Shown here piece after piece: positions 16,791-24,610 of a stretch of 43,027 bases of DNA. Under the pieces are notes generated by a model that did not search any database, was not told the DNA's origin, and saw only the letters and a program-made list of their open reading frames with translations. The stretch is from the NCBI GenBank assembly GCA_910585615.1, contig CAJUFO010000033.1, forward strand, positions 1 to 43,027. Direction: 5' to 3'. The stretch's first letter is position 1. The number at the start of each line of letters is the position of its first letter. This DNA is from an uncultured Acetatifactor sp. GTDB taxonomy: Bacteria > Bacillota > Clostridia > Lachnospirales > Lachnospiraceae. The translations under genes and the position numbers were made by a program.

Positions 16791-18695
16791 ATGAAAAACA
16801 GATACTTCTGCAACCCCCTCAACTTCACCTACCAGTACCAGTTCAACCAGAAAGAGGGCGGCTTCTCCCTGAACCGGGAGGCCGCCGACCCCTCCATGAT
16901 CCTCTTTCAGGGTAAATACTACATCTTCCCCAGCATGACCCGTGGGTTCCTGGTCAGCGAGGACATGGTGAACTGGCGGCAGTGCCCCCTGACCGGCGTC
17001 CCCCTGTACGACTATGCCCCGGACGTGCGGGCCATAGGGGACTGGATGTACTTCTGCGCCAGCCGCAGGGGAGAGACCTGCGACTTCTACCGTACCAAAG
17101 ACCCGGAGGCCGGCGTGTTCGAAAGGATTCCCGGCACCTTCGACTTCTGGGATCCCAACCTTTTCCTGGACGACGACGGGAGGCTGTACTTCTACTGGGG
17201 CTGCAGCAACATGACCCCCATCTGGGGCGTGGAGCTGAACCCAACGACCATGGAACGGCTCGGGGAGCCCGTGGAGCTGATCCACAACCACAAGACGAAA
17301 TACGGCTATGAGCGCACCGGCGAGGAGCACCATTATGACCCCTCCTCCAGCCGCATCGTGCAGATTCTCAAAGAGCAGATTGCCAAAGCTTCCGGCTGCC
17401 GCCCCGAGGATGTGACAGATGTCGCACCGGCCATCGAGGCCACGCCGGAGAGCTACCGCCCCATGCTGAAAGCCGCCCTGTCGGACAATCCCTACATCGA
17501 GGGGGCCTGGATGACCAAGCATGACGGCAGGTACTACCTGCAGTACGCCGCCCCCGGCACCCAATACAACATCTACAGCGACGGCGTCTGCGTAGGCGAA
17601 AGCCCCCTGGGGCCTTTCACGGCATGCCCGAACAATCCCTACTCCTACTCCCCCGGCGGCTTCCTGCCAGGCGCGGGCCACGGCTCCACCATGGAGGACA
17701 GGCAGGGGAACTGGTGGCATGCCAGCACCATGCGCATATCAAAGAACCATGATTTCGAGCGCCGGATCGGCATCTGGCCAGCAGGCTTCGACGCGGACGG
17801 GGAGCTGTTCTGCAACCAGCGCTACGGCGACTGGCCCCAGTCCGTCACCGGGGAGAAACAAGACCCCTGGGCACCTCCGGAGTGGATGCTCTTAAGCTAC
17901 GGGAAGACCGCCACCGCCAGCAGCTGTGACTGCCCGGAAAAGGACGCCTCCCACGTGGTGGATGAAAATGTGCAGACCTGGTGGAAAGCCGCGGGAGGCG
18001 ATGCCACCCCCTGGCTTCTGGTAGACCTGGGCCGCTGCTGCAGGGTACATGCGGTGCAGATCAATTTCGCGGATGATGTGGAGACCGTCACGGAGCTGCC
18101 CCAGGGAGCCCGGCTTACAGGAGACCCGGGCAGAGGACGCTATATCGAGGAGCGCTCCTTCGCCACCAGGTGGTTCCTGGAGACCAGCACGGACGGCGAG
18201 CACTGGTACGAGCCGGAGGACTGGCGGGATACCGACACAGACCTGCCCCATAACCTGGTGGTCTGGGAGGACGGCCTGCCCGCCACATATGTGCGCCTGA
18301 CCGTCATCGACACGCCCTACCACAGACCGGCCTGCATCAGCGGCCTGCGGGTGTTCGGCACGGGCTGCGGCAACCCTCCCGACCCGGTGACGGAAGTGGA
18401 AGCCACCCGCCTGGACGGCATGTCCATGAATGTCACTTGGAAAGAGGTCTCCTCCCGGAACGAAATCGCTTCGTGGAACCATGCTGGCTCACGCAGTGAG
18501 GTTGCTGTGGGCTATGAGGTGCTCTGGGGACATGCGCCGGAGAAGCTCTACCACAGCTACCGGGTATTCGGCCGGACGCAGGTAGAGATACGCGCTTTGA
18601 TGTCAAATGTGGAGCGGTATTACGTCCGCATCGATGCCTTTAATGAATGCGGCATCACCGAGGGAAAGGTCTTCCCTGTGGACGGTGCCGTGTAG
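16791..18695 (+). CDS. GH43-type glycosidase with CBM32-like and fibronectin III-like C-terminal domains
   Basis: 634 residues; AAAGGA about 10 bases before the ATG. The N-terminal ~350 residues form a five-bladed propeller with the GH43 triad in place: Asp33 (REAADPSMI), Asp121 (FDFWDPNLF) and Glu237 (YIEGAWM). Such enzymes remove beta-xylose or alpha-L-arabinose. Residues ~365-520 resemble an F5/8-type C / CBM32 sugar-binding domain (TASSCDCPEKDASHVVDENV, TWWKA, WLLVDLG), interrupted by a longer loop. Residues ~530-634 are FnIII-like (PDPVTEVEATRLDGMSMNVTW). No signal peptide, so such binding modules on an apparently cytoplasmic enzyme are noteworthy. Probably transcribed with the GH1 gene. 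Confidence 0.85.
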   Translation: MKNRYFCNPLNFTYQYQFNQKEGGFSLNREAADPSMILFQGKYYIFPSMTRGFLVSEDMVNWRQCPLTGVPLYDYAPDVRAIGDWMYFCASRRGETCDFYRTKDPEAGVFERIPGTFDFWDPNLFLDDDGRLYFYWGCSNMTPIWGVELNPTTMERLGEPVELIHNHKTKYGYERTGEEHHYDPSSSRIVQILKEQIAKASGCRPEDVTDVAPAIEATPESYRPMLKAALSDNPYIEGAWMTKHDGRYYLQYAAPGTQYNIYSDGVCVGESPLGPFTACPNNPYSYSPGGFLPGAGHGSTMEDRQGNWWHASTMRISKNHDFERRIGIWPAGFDADGELFCNQRYGDWPQSVTGEKQDPWAPPEWMLLSYGKTATASSCDCPEKDASHVVDENVQTWWKAAGGDATPWLLVDLGRCCRVHAVQINFADDVETVTELPQGARLTGDPGRGRYIEERSFATRWFLETSTDGEHWYEPEDWRDTDTDLPHNLVVWEDGLPATYVRLTVIDTPYHRPACISGLRVFGTGCGNPPDPVTEVEATRLDGMSMNVTWKEVSSRNEIASWNHAGSRSEVAVGYEVLWGHAPEKLYHSYRVFGRTQVEIRALMSNVERYYVRIDAFNECGITEGKVFPVDGAV

Positions 18696-18739
18696 CAGGC
18701 TTTGGGCGTGATTTGACACTGCGTTTTGTGGAAAAGATA

Positions 18740-18780
18740 GGGCTGTGGGGAATTGCTGTCACTCCATTTCCCCACAGCCC
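18740..18780. terminator. Hairpin after the GH43 gene
   Basis: Perfect 13-bp arms GGGCTGTGGGGAA (18740-18752) and TTCCCCACAGCCC (18768-18780). No U-tract follows on the plus strand, so it may end transcription weakly or protect the 3' end of the mRNA. Confidence 0.5.
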
Positions 18781-18816
18781 GGCCTGTAATTACAGCCTCG
18801 CCTGATTTATCCGAGG

Positions 18817-19785
18817 CTATCTCTGTATGTAAGCGGACAATTCCGGATAGCTTTCCATATGATCCCGTATCAGCCATCTCTTAAAAGCCGCAAAAGAAGA
18901 ACTGTCACCTAGCTGCTTTTTCAAAAGATATTCCAAATCTTCCTTTTCTTCACCCTCGGCTTCCTGATATTCCCGAACATACTCCTTGAATGCGGAAAGC
19001 TCTTTTCTCAATATCCTTCCGCCAGTCCGTCAGAAGAATACAGGAATGGATTCTCCAGTTCCATGCATCTCTCCAGGTCGAATGCCTTGGCATTGGCAAC
19101 AGAATTCAGGATGTACGGAGAATGCGTGGTGACGATAAACTGAATCCTGGGGAAAAATTCCGTCAAGAACGGAAGAATCTTTTTCTGCAGCTCGATGTGC
19201 AGATGCGTCTCAAGCTCGTCAATAAGCACGATGCCTTCCACGTTATATTCGCTGAGACGGTCGCTGGAGAGCCAGTTCCTGTCCATCCTCAAAATCAGGT
19301 CTGAGACCATATGGATGACCGAAGAATATCCGTCTGAGAGCTCATCCAGCCCAAATGGATTCCTTCCGTGCTGATGAATCTTGAAATCGTATTCTTTATA
19401 ACGGTATTCTAACTCAATGGAATCGTCTTCCAGTAAAATCCGTAGGGCTCCTACGAATCGGTCGAACCATTTCTGAATCCTGTCCGCGTTTGCCTTGTCC
19501 CCCTCGTTCCTCGCATAGGACGAGTTTTTCCGACTCTGTCTCTGCCTTTTTCATTCTTTCTGCTGTACTCAAAAGCCCAGGCATATAATGATTCTTTAAA
19601 TTACGCAGATTCCCTTCATTAATTGCCCGAAGATACTTCTGCACAGCCATCAGCAGGGAAGTCTTCCCGGAACCATTCTTCCCGGTAATCAGCAAATGCT
19701 GCCTGCTCACCGGATTCAACGATATCACGATGTCGGATAAATGCCGCAGTCCATCAATCTTGATTTCTGTTATATAATGTTCCAT
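18817..19785 (-). pseudogene. AAA ATPase (RecF/OLD-like, AAA_21 type) broken by two frameshifts
   Basis: The true start is probably the ATG at 19785 (AGAAGGAG 8 bases upstream). Piece 1 carries Walker A GKNGSGKTS and runs to a G5 run near 19500, where the frame is lost. The continuing frame reads ADRIQKWFDRFVGALRILL, then a signature-like ELSDGYSSVIH, Walker B IVLIDELETHLH and TTHSPYILNS, ending in ...LAEGY and a stop at 19008-19010. Piece 3 (from about 19009) continues RKELSAFKEYVREYQ to the final stop at 18817; one missing T explains this second break. Such ATPases act alone or with TOPRIM or HNH partners, often in phage defence, but no partner is seen. Both shifts could be real decay or assembly errors. 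Confidence 0.8.
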
Positions 19786-19821
19786 CTGCGCTTCTCCTTC
19801 TGAATCCCTTTTCCAATTATA

Positions 19822-19875
19822 GGAAGCAAGGACAGCTTCCGATAAGTTATACAATAGGAAGCAAATGCAGCTTCC
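19822..19875. promoter_or_regulatory. Twin 19-bp palindromes upstream of the AAA ATPase gene
   Basis: GGAAGC-N7-GCTTCC occurs at 19822-19840 and again at 19857-19875, exactly 35 bases apart. On the minus strand a perfect TATAAT lies next to the first copy (about 19816-19821), so both sites sit in the promoter of the ATPase gene. Likely operators for a dimeric repressor (inference); the gene for that protein is not evident. Confidence 0.55.
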
Positions 19876-19912
19876 CATTGTCAGTCAGCGCCAGAATATT
19901 GCAAGGGAAAAC

Positions 19913-21532
19913 CTATTTCTTCCGTGCCTGAACCACCCGGATGCCGAACAGCGTCCCTACCATCAGCACCACTGCCACCGGAAGGGCAATCAGCGCGTTA
20001 GGCACGAAGCCAGCAAAGAGATACGCCACGAAGCTCACCGCCGCTGCGGTCACCGCATAGGGCAGCTGGGTGGACACATGGTTCACATGGTCGCACTGTG
20101 CTCCGGCGGAGGCCATAATCGTGGTATCGGAGATGGGCGAACAATGGTCGCCGCACACCGCGCCCGCCATACAGGCCGAGACGCATACCACGCCCAGAGG
20201 ATTGGTCAGCGGGAACACGTCCAGGGTAATGGGAATCAGGATGCCGAAGGTACCCCAGCTGGTCCCTGTGGCAAAGGCCAGGAAGCACCCGATCAGGAAC
20301 ACCACCCCAGGCAGAAACGCCTGGAATGCCCCGGCGGAACCCTTCACCACGCCCGCCACGAAGTCCCCTGCCCCCAGGGAATCCGTCATCGCCTTCAAGG
20401 ACCAGGCGAATGTCAGAATCAAAATCGCCGGCACCATAGCCCGGAAGCCATCCGGGATGCAGTCCATGGTCTCCCGGAAGGTCATGGTCCTGCGCAGGCA
20501 GTAATACAAAATGGTAAAGGCCAGCGCGAACACGGAGCCCAGCATCAGTCCCACGGACGCATCGGAATTGGAGAATGCCTCCACGAAGGAAGCCCCCTCA
20601 AAGAACCCGCCGGAATAGATCATGCCCACCACACAGCAGACGATCAGCACCGCGATAGGCAGCACCAGATCCAGCACGATTCCCTTCTTCTCCTCCTTAT
20701 CCGCAGCCATACCCGCATAAGGGTTCTTTCCATTGAACAGATCCCCTGTGGTGCGGGCCTTTTCCTCATATTTCTCCATAGGGCCGAATTCCAGCTTCAT
20801 CACGGCCATGCCAATCATCATCATGATGGTGAGGATGGCATAGAAGTTGAAGGGGATGGCCCGGATGAACAGCGTCAGGCCGTTTCCGTCCTCCACATAG
20901 CTGGCCACCGCGGCCGCCCAGGAGGAAATCGGCGCGATGATGCACACTGGCGCGGCAGTGGCGTCAATCAGATAGGCCAGCTTCACCCTGGAGACCTTAT
21001 GCTTGTCCGTCACCGGGCGCATGACGGAGCCCACTGTCAGGCAGTTGAAATAGTCATCGATGAAAATCAGCACGCCCAGCGCCACCGTGGCCAGCTGCGC
21101 GCCCACACGGGTCTTGATGTGCTGCGCCGCCCAGCGCCCGAAAGCGGCAGAGCCGCCCGCCTTGTTCATCAAAGACACCATGGCCCCCAGAATCACCAGG
21201 AATACCAATATGCCGATATTGTACCCGTCCGAGAGCACGCTCACGATCCCGTCCTGGAACACATGGAGCACCGTGCCCTCAAAGGAGTAGGCCGAATATA
21301 GCAGTCCTCCCATCAGGATTCCCACGAACAGCGAGGAATACACCTCTTTGGTAATCAGGGCCAGGGCGATGGCCACCACCGGCGGCAGCAGGGCCCATGC
21401 CGTGCCGTAGTACCCGCCTCCATCCGCTGCGCTCCCGCTCCCTGCGCCAAAGAGCAGCGGCGCCGCCAGCACGGCCACCAGGATGACCGCCACCAGGATT
21501 CCCCTGATCATGTTCCCTTTTCTCTTGTCCAT
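19913..21532 (-). CDS. NhaC-superfamily antiporter under lysine riboswitch control, probable lysine transporter
   Basis: 539 residues from the ATG at 21532 (GAGGAGAGAGGT immediately upstream); a longer frame upstream runs through the riboswitch platform and is not coding. About 11-12 hydrophobic segments, with family-typical stretches such as LIFIDDYFNCLTVGSVMRPV, LIDATAAPVCIIAPISSWAA and GDHCSPISDTTIMAS, the ion-binding region shared by NhaC Na+/H+ and malate/lactate antiporters. By homology alone it would be called a Na+/H+ antiporter, but the lysine riboswitch upstream indicates lysine uptake, as proposed for riboswitch-linked NhaC proteins in Firmicutes (LysW). Single-gene transcript; nothing related to lysine synthesis is nearby. 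Confidence 0.88.
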   Translation of the reverse strand: MDKRKGNMIRGILVAVILVAVLAAPLLFGAGSGSAADGGGYYGTAWALLPPVVAIALALITKEVYSSLFVGILMGGLLYSAYSFEGTVLHVFQDGIVSVLSDGYNIGILVFLVILGAMVSLMNKAGGSAAFGRWAAQHIKTRVGAQLATVALGVLIFIDDYFNCLTVGSVMRPVTDKHKVSRVKLAYLIDATAAPVCIIAPISSWAAAVASYVEDGNGLTLFIRAIPFNFYAILTIMMMIGMAVMKLEFGPMEKYEEKARTTGDLFNGKNPYAGMAADKEEKKGIVLDLVLPIAVLIVCCVVGMIYSGGFFEGASFVEAFSNSDASVGLMLGSVFALAFTILYYCLRRTMTFRETMDCIPDGFRAMVPAILILTFAWSLKAMTDSLGAGDFVAGVVKGSAGAFQAFLPGVVFLIGCFLAFATGTSWGTFGILIPITLDVFPLTNPLGVVCVSACMAGAVCGDHCSPISDTTIMASAGAQCDHVNHVSTQLPYAVTAAAVSFVAYLFAGFVPNALIALPVAVVLMVGTLFGIRVVQARKK

Positions 21533-21660
21533 ACCTCTCTCCTCTGATGTCTGCGCTGTGCGGATGCCTAGCGCTGTGTAAGCTCCCTGGCCTCCACGCC
21601 CTGGCCCGCCACCAGCTGGAATCGGCAATAGGATTTCCACCAAAATCCCATTGCAATGGA

Positions 21661-21693
21661 TTGAAAAAGCCATGACATACTCTGCCATGACTT
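21661..21693 (-). terminator. Intrinsic terminator of the lysine riboswitch platform
   Basis: On the minus strand AAGTCATGGCA (21683-21693) pairs with TGTCATGGCTT (21667-21677) across the loop GAGTA: 11 bp with two G-U pairs, followed by a T-tract. It lies about 130 bases before the antiporter start. Its 5' arm overlaps an 11-bp antiterminator partner of the aptamer P1 strand. Confidence 0.85.
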
Positions 21694-21713
21694 CGCAAAC
21701 ATACCCGGAGAAT

Positions 21714-21886
21714 CATAACAGCGCTCCGTCCCCCAAGGGGACGACAGTCCGTGAGATATTCTCCCACGACCCGACGAAACGCCCGGCACAGGCCTTTTTT
21801 CGTCTCGGCGGAATCCCCTTTTTAGTCCCCTCCCGCTGCCCGGCCAATCAGGGAACTGTACTCTTGTCATCCGCGCCTCCATCATG
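21714..21886 (-). ncRNA. Lysine riboswitch (L-box) aptamer
   Basis: Reading the minus strand: P1 arm CATGATGG (21879-21886), then AGGCGC, loop-E-type AAGAGTA (21859-21865), GGGGATTCCGCCGAGAC, a long hairpin, GGACTGTC (21743-21750), a GTCCCC/GGGGAC hairpin, GGAGCGC and the P1 return strand CTGTTATG (21714-21721). P1 closes with 8 pairs (three G-U). These are the conserved blocks of the lysine aptamer known from B. subtilis lysC. Lysine binding would hold P1, free the terminator arm and switch the transporter off. Confidence 0.9.
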
Positions 21887-21895
21887 CTGGGTATA

Positions 21896-21924
21896 ATCAT
21901 AGATGAAATAATCACGTTTGTCAA
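21896..21924 (-). promoter_or_regulatory. Promoter of the riboswitch / antiporter transcript
   Basis: Minus strand TTGACA (21919-21924, perfect -35), 17-base spacer, TATGAT (21896-21901). It ends 10 bases before the P1 stem of the riboswitch, as expected for a transcript that starts with the aptamer. Confidence 0.85.
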
Positions 21925-22003
21925 TTATTATTACAAAAATTTGATGATGAAGATTCCATATTTCTTTTTATAGCTTTTTATGAAAAGTTAATGCAATGCT
22001 TTA

Positions 22004-22032
22004 TTGACACACGTAATATTACGTAGTATGCT
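22004..22032 (+). promoter_or_regulatory. hicAB promoter with perfect palindrome in the spacer
   Basis: TTGACA (22004-22009), 17-base spacer, TATGCT (22027-22032). The spacer contains the perfect 14-bp palindrome ACGTAATATTACGT (22011-22024). Position between -35 and -10 is classic for toxin-antitoxin autorepression; here HicB with HicA is the expected repressor. Confidence 0.75.
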
Positions 22033-22059
22033 GTGTATAATAAGGAAAGGAGATGCAAA

Positions 22060-22248
22060 ATGCCCATAACGCCGCGAGAAATGATAAAGCACCTTAAGCA
22101 AAACGGCTTTAAAGTGGTCGGCCAGAACGGTTCCCATGTAAAAATGCGAAATGACGCAACCGGATGCCAAACCGAAATTCCTTATCACAGTACAGCCTTA
22201 AAGAAAGGCCTCGAACAGGCGATACTAAAGCAGGCGGGCCTCAAATAG
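22060..22248 (+). CDS. hicA: HicA-type mRNA interferase toxin
   Basis: 62 residues, usual HicA length, from the ATG at 22060 with GGAG upstream. Double-stranded-RNA-binding-like fold is suggested by MIKHLKQNGFKVVGQNGSHVKM with the catalytic His26 in the conserved GSHVKM, followed by IPYHSTALKKGLEQAILKQAG. HicA cleaves mRNA during translation until bound by HicB (family knowledge). It is the first gene of a two-gene operon, 25 bases before hicB. The order toxin then antitoxin is normal for this family. The gene looks intact. Confidence 0.92.
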   Translation: MPITPREMIKHLKQNGFKVVGQNGSHVKMRNDATGCQTEIPYHSTALKKGLEQAILKQAGLK

Positions 22249-22273
22249 TCTCGCTCAAAAAAGGAGGACGCAT

Positions 22274-22669
22274 ATGAAGAAATTATTTTATCCCGCACTA
22301 TTTCATAAGGCAGAAGAGGGCGGCTTCTGGATTTCTTTCCCTGATATCCCGGAATGCCTTACCCAGGGCGAAGACATGGAACAGGCCTACGAAATGGCCG
22401 TGGAGGCACTTGGCCTGGCATTGACCTGCCGTGAGAAAGAGCATCTTGCGATTCCTGCTGCTTCTGACCCCACAACACTCACAGCCGAACCCGATTCTTT
22501 CCTCGTAGTGATTGAATTCGACATGTTTGCCTACAGGAAGCGCACAAATTCCCGCGCCGTGAAGAAGACCCTGAGCATTCCGGAATGGCTGAACGAAGCG
22601 GCGATTGCCATGGATATCAATTTTTCCCAGGTTCTGCAGGAAGCCCTTCTCTCAAAAATACAGATGTGA
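22274..22669 (+). CDS. hicB: HicB-family antitoxin
   Basis: 131 residues; AAGGAGG 7 bases before the ATG. The N-terminal half has the degenerate RNase-H-like HicB fold (YPALFHKAEEGGFWISFPDI and PECLTQGEDMEQAYEMAVEAL). The C-terminal ~35 residues (KKTLSIPEWLNEAAIAMDIN and FSQVLQEAL) form a ribbon-helix-helix DNA-binding module, which fits binding to the palindrome in the hicAB promoter. It neutralises HicA and represses the operon. Intact; convergent with the solute-binding protein gene downstream. Confidence 0.92.
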   Translation: MKKLFYPALFHKAEEGGFWISFPDIPECLTQGEDMEQAYEMAVEALGLALTCREKEHLAIPAASDPTTLTAEPDSFLVVIEFDMFAYRKRTNSRAVKKTLSIPEWLNEAAIAMDINFSQVLQEALLSKIQM

Positions 22670-22736
22670 GCAGTAAAACGTTCAGGCTCTGTCCCTCTCC
22701 TAATGTCATGCAATTGGATTTGCCTCCATGCTAAGC

Positions 22737-22768
22737 CGGCGGACTTATGGGTGTCCCATAAGCCGCCG
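22737..22768. terminator. Strong hairpin between convergent hicB and solute-binding protein genes
   Basis: CGGCGG-A-CTTATGGG, loop TGT, CCCATAAG-C-CGCCG: 13-14 bp with one mismatch. No long U-tract on either side, so a bidirectional, imperfect terminator. Confidence 0.5.
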
Positions 22769-22892
22769 ACTCATATTCATGGCAGAAAATCCGCCAAAAC
22801 TTATTTGCGGTTAGCTTCCGCTACCCTACAAAAGCCTCTCCTGCTCCAGTGATGTCTGCTCCTGCTGTCGGTTACAAGCCGTTCTTTTCCGC

Positions 22893-24545
22893 CTACTTGC
22901 CCTCTGCCCACGCATCAATCCGTGCCTGAACCTCTGCAACAATTTTTTCCACACCGTTCTCTTTCAGCTTTGCGTTCATTTCATCAATCGTCTGGTTCAC
23001 AGCCTCCGCAGACTCATGCCTTCCGCCCGCCAAATCGGTGTAATACTCGCTTACCACGTTGTTGCATGCGGAGAGCTCGTTTTCAATCGGTGTGGTATCC
23101 AGCACAAATCCCATATGGGCGGCCAGAATCGCCTCATTGTTGTACTCCGCCATCTTCTGGAGCATGATGCCGTCCGGTCCGCTGTAGGATTCCGGTGTGT
23201 CCACAATGGTCAGATTCCCGTAGAACGGGCCATACCACTGTAGCCATCCCGCATTGGCCACATCCGCGTTTCGGTTTGCCAGCTGCATCTTGCCATCCGC
23301 ATCTTTCTCCCAGTGCTCCCCTTCCACACCGAAGCGCAGCAGCGTGGCGAGGTAAGGATCCGTGTTGAACAGCTCTATGGCCATCATCGCGCGCTCCGGG
23401 TTCTTGCAGTTAGCGCCGATTCCTGTCATCGCTCCGGTATAATTGCCGCCATCCGTCCAGACATCATCGAATACCACCAGCTTCGTGGCATAGCTGTCCC
23501 CATACAGATGCTCGTCTATCCAGGCATAGCCCCATGCTGCGTTCAGCAGCGTAGAGGGCTCTGCCAGCAAGTTTGTCTCAAATATCGATCCATCGTATGC
23601 CAAGACACCTGTCTCCACCATACGCTGCTTGGCCAGACACATCTCTCTGAAAGCATCGGTTCCATAGAAATTAAATACAGTGTCCGTTCCAAACTCGGAT
23701 ACCGCTTCCTTTCCGGGAATATTGCAGACAGCCAGTTCGCCGGCCCCGAAGCGCTCCAGCGCCACCCAGGAAGGGCAGATGTCACCGGCGTCTATCATCA
23801 GCGGATACTCGGCATATTCCGGGAACTTCTCGTTTCGAAGCTTTACCGCTTCCACCAGGTACTCTTCCATCTCAGAGAAGTTTGCCCAACCCTGCTCCAT
23901 GTCCAACTCAAGCTCATCCGCAAGGGTTTTATTATAGACATAACCTATGATGTAGCAGTTGTCTTTCAACACCGGAACGCCGTAGATATGATCTTTTACT
24001 TTCAGGGAATCCCAGACGCCCTCTCCAAATAGGCTCTTCACACCTGAACCATACTCATCCCAAACGGTATCTATGGGGAAAAACGCGCCCATATTCGCAT
24101 AATTGCTGTAAGGGATGTCGCCGCAGATTGTAAAGATATCCATCTCCTCTCCGGACATCAGCCTGGTGGGCACGGTCTCCTTGAAATCTCCTGCCTCCAT
24201 GGGATTCAGGATGACCCTGCAGTTGAGCTTCTCTTTAAAATACTCATCCAGAGCTGCCTGAATCAAATCCACATCCTTGATGTTGTCAGGCTGGTATGAC
24301 AACGCGTCCCACTTCAGCTCCACATATTCCAGGTCTGCCGCTCCTTTTTCCCCCGAGACCACCTCCGAAGACTCCTCGGCAGAAGACTCCTCCGAAGGCT
24401 TCTCCTCAGCAGACTGCTCCGTGCTCTCTGGAGATTCCTCTTTTGCCTGAGAGCTCTTCTCCCCTCCCGAACTGTCTCCACAGCCGCTGAGCATGGCGGC
24501 CGTCATGGAAGCGACGCACAGCATTGCCACTAATTTCCGTTTCAT
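22893..24545 (-). CDS. Sugar ABC transporter solute-binding lipoprotein
   Basis: 550 residues. Lipoprotein signal with a basic start, hydrophobic stretch and lipobox LSGC, Cys22 being the lipid anchor. Then a Glu/Ser-rich linker of about 40 residues (28-68) spaces the domain from the membrane. The remainder fits family 1 / LipO-type extracellular solute-binding proteins, long form (about 500 residues) usually partnered with LplB/LplC permeases, which bind complex oligosaccharides. It follows the two permease genes on the same strand. There is no ATPase gene; such systems usually share a general MsmK-type ATPase encoded elsewhere. The ligand cannot be inferred. Confidence 0.9.
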   Translation of the reverse strand: MKRKLVAMLCVASMTAAMLSGCGDSSGGEKSSQAKEESPESTEQSAEEKPSEESSAEESSEVVSGEKGAADLEYVELKWDALSYQPDNIKDVDLIQAALDEYFKEKLNCRVILNPMEAGDFKETVPTRLMSGEEMDIFTICGDIPYSNYANMGAFFPIDTVWDEYGSGVKSLFGEGVWDSLKVKDHIYGVPVLKDNCYIIGYVYNKTLADELELDMEQGWANFSEMEEYLVEAVKLRNEKFPEYAEYPLMIDAGDICPSWVALERFGAGELAVCNIPGKEAVSEFGTDTVFNFYGTDAFREMCLAKQRMVETGVLAYDGSIFETNLLAEPSTLLNAAWGYAWIDEHLYGDSYATKLVVFDDVWTDGGNYTGAMTGIGANCKNPERAMMAIELFNTDPYLATLLRFGVEGEHWEKDADGKMQLANRNADVANAGWLQWYGPFYGNLTIVDTPESYSGPDGIMLQKMAEYNNEAILAAHMGFVLDTTPIENELSACNNVVSEYYTDLAGGRHESAEAVNQTIDEMNAKLKENGVEKIVAEVQARIDAWAEGK

Positions 24546-24610
24546 ACTTCATCCTCCTCTTGTTGTTAATAACGTCATTTATTGCACCATGTTTTGCACA
24601 TGGGTCGCAA

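Noticed and set aside
19865..21301. 478-codon plus-strand frame opposite the antiporter
   Set aside because: Shadow of the NhaC gene; His/Arg/Gln-rich without motifs.
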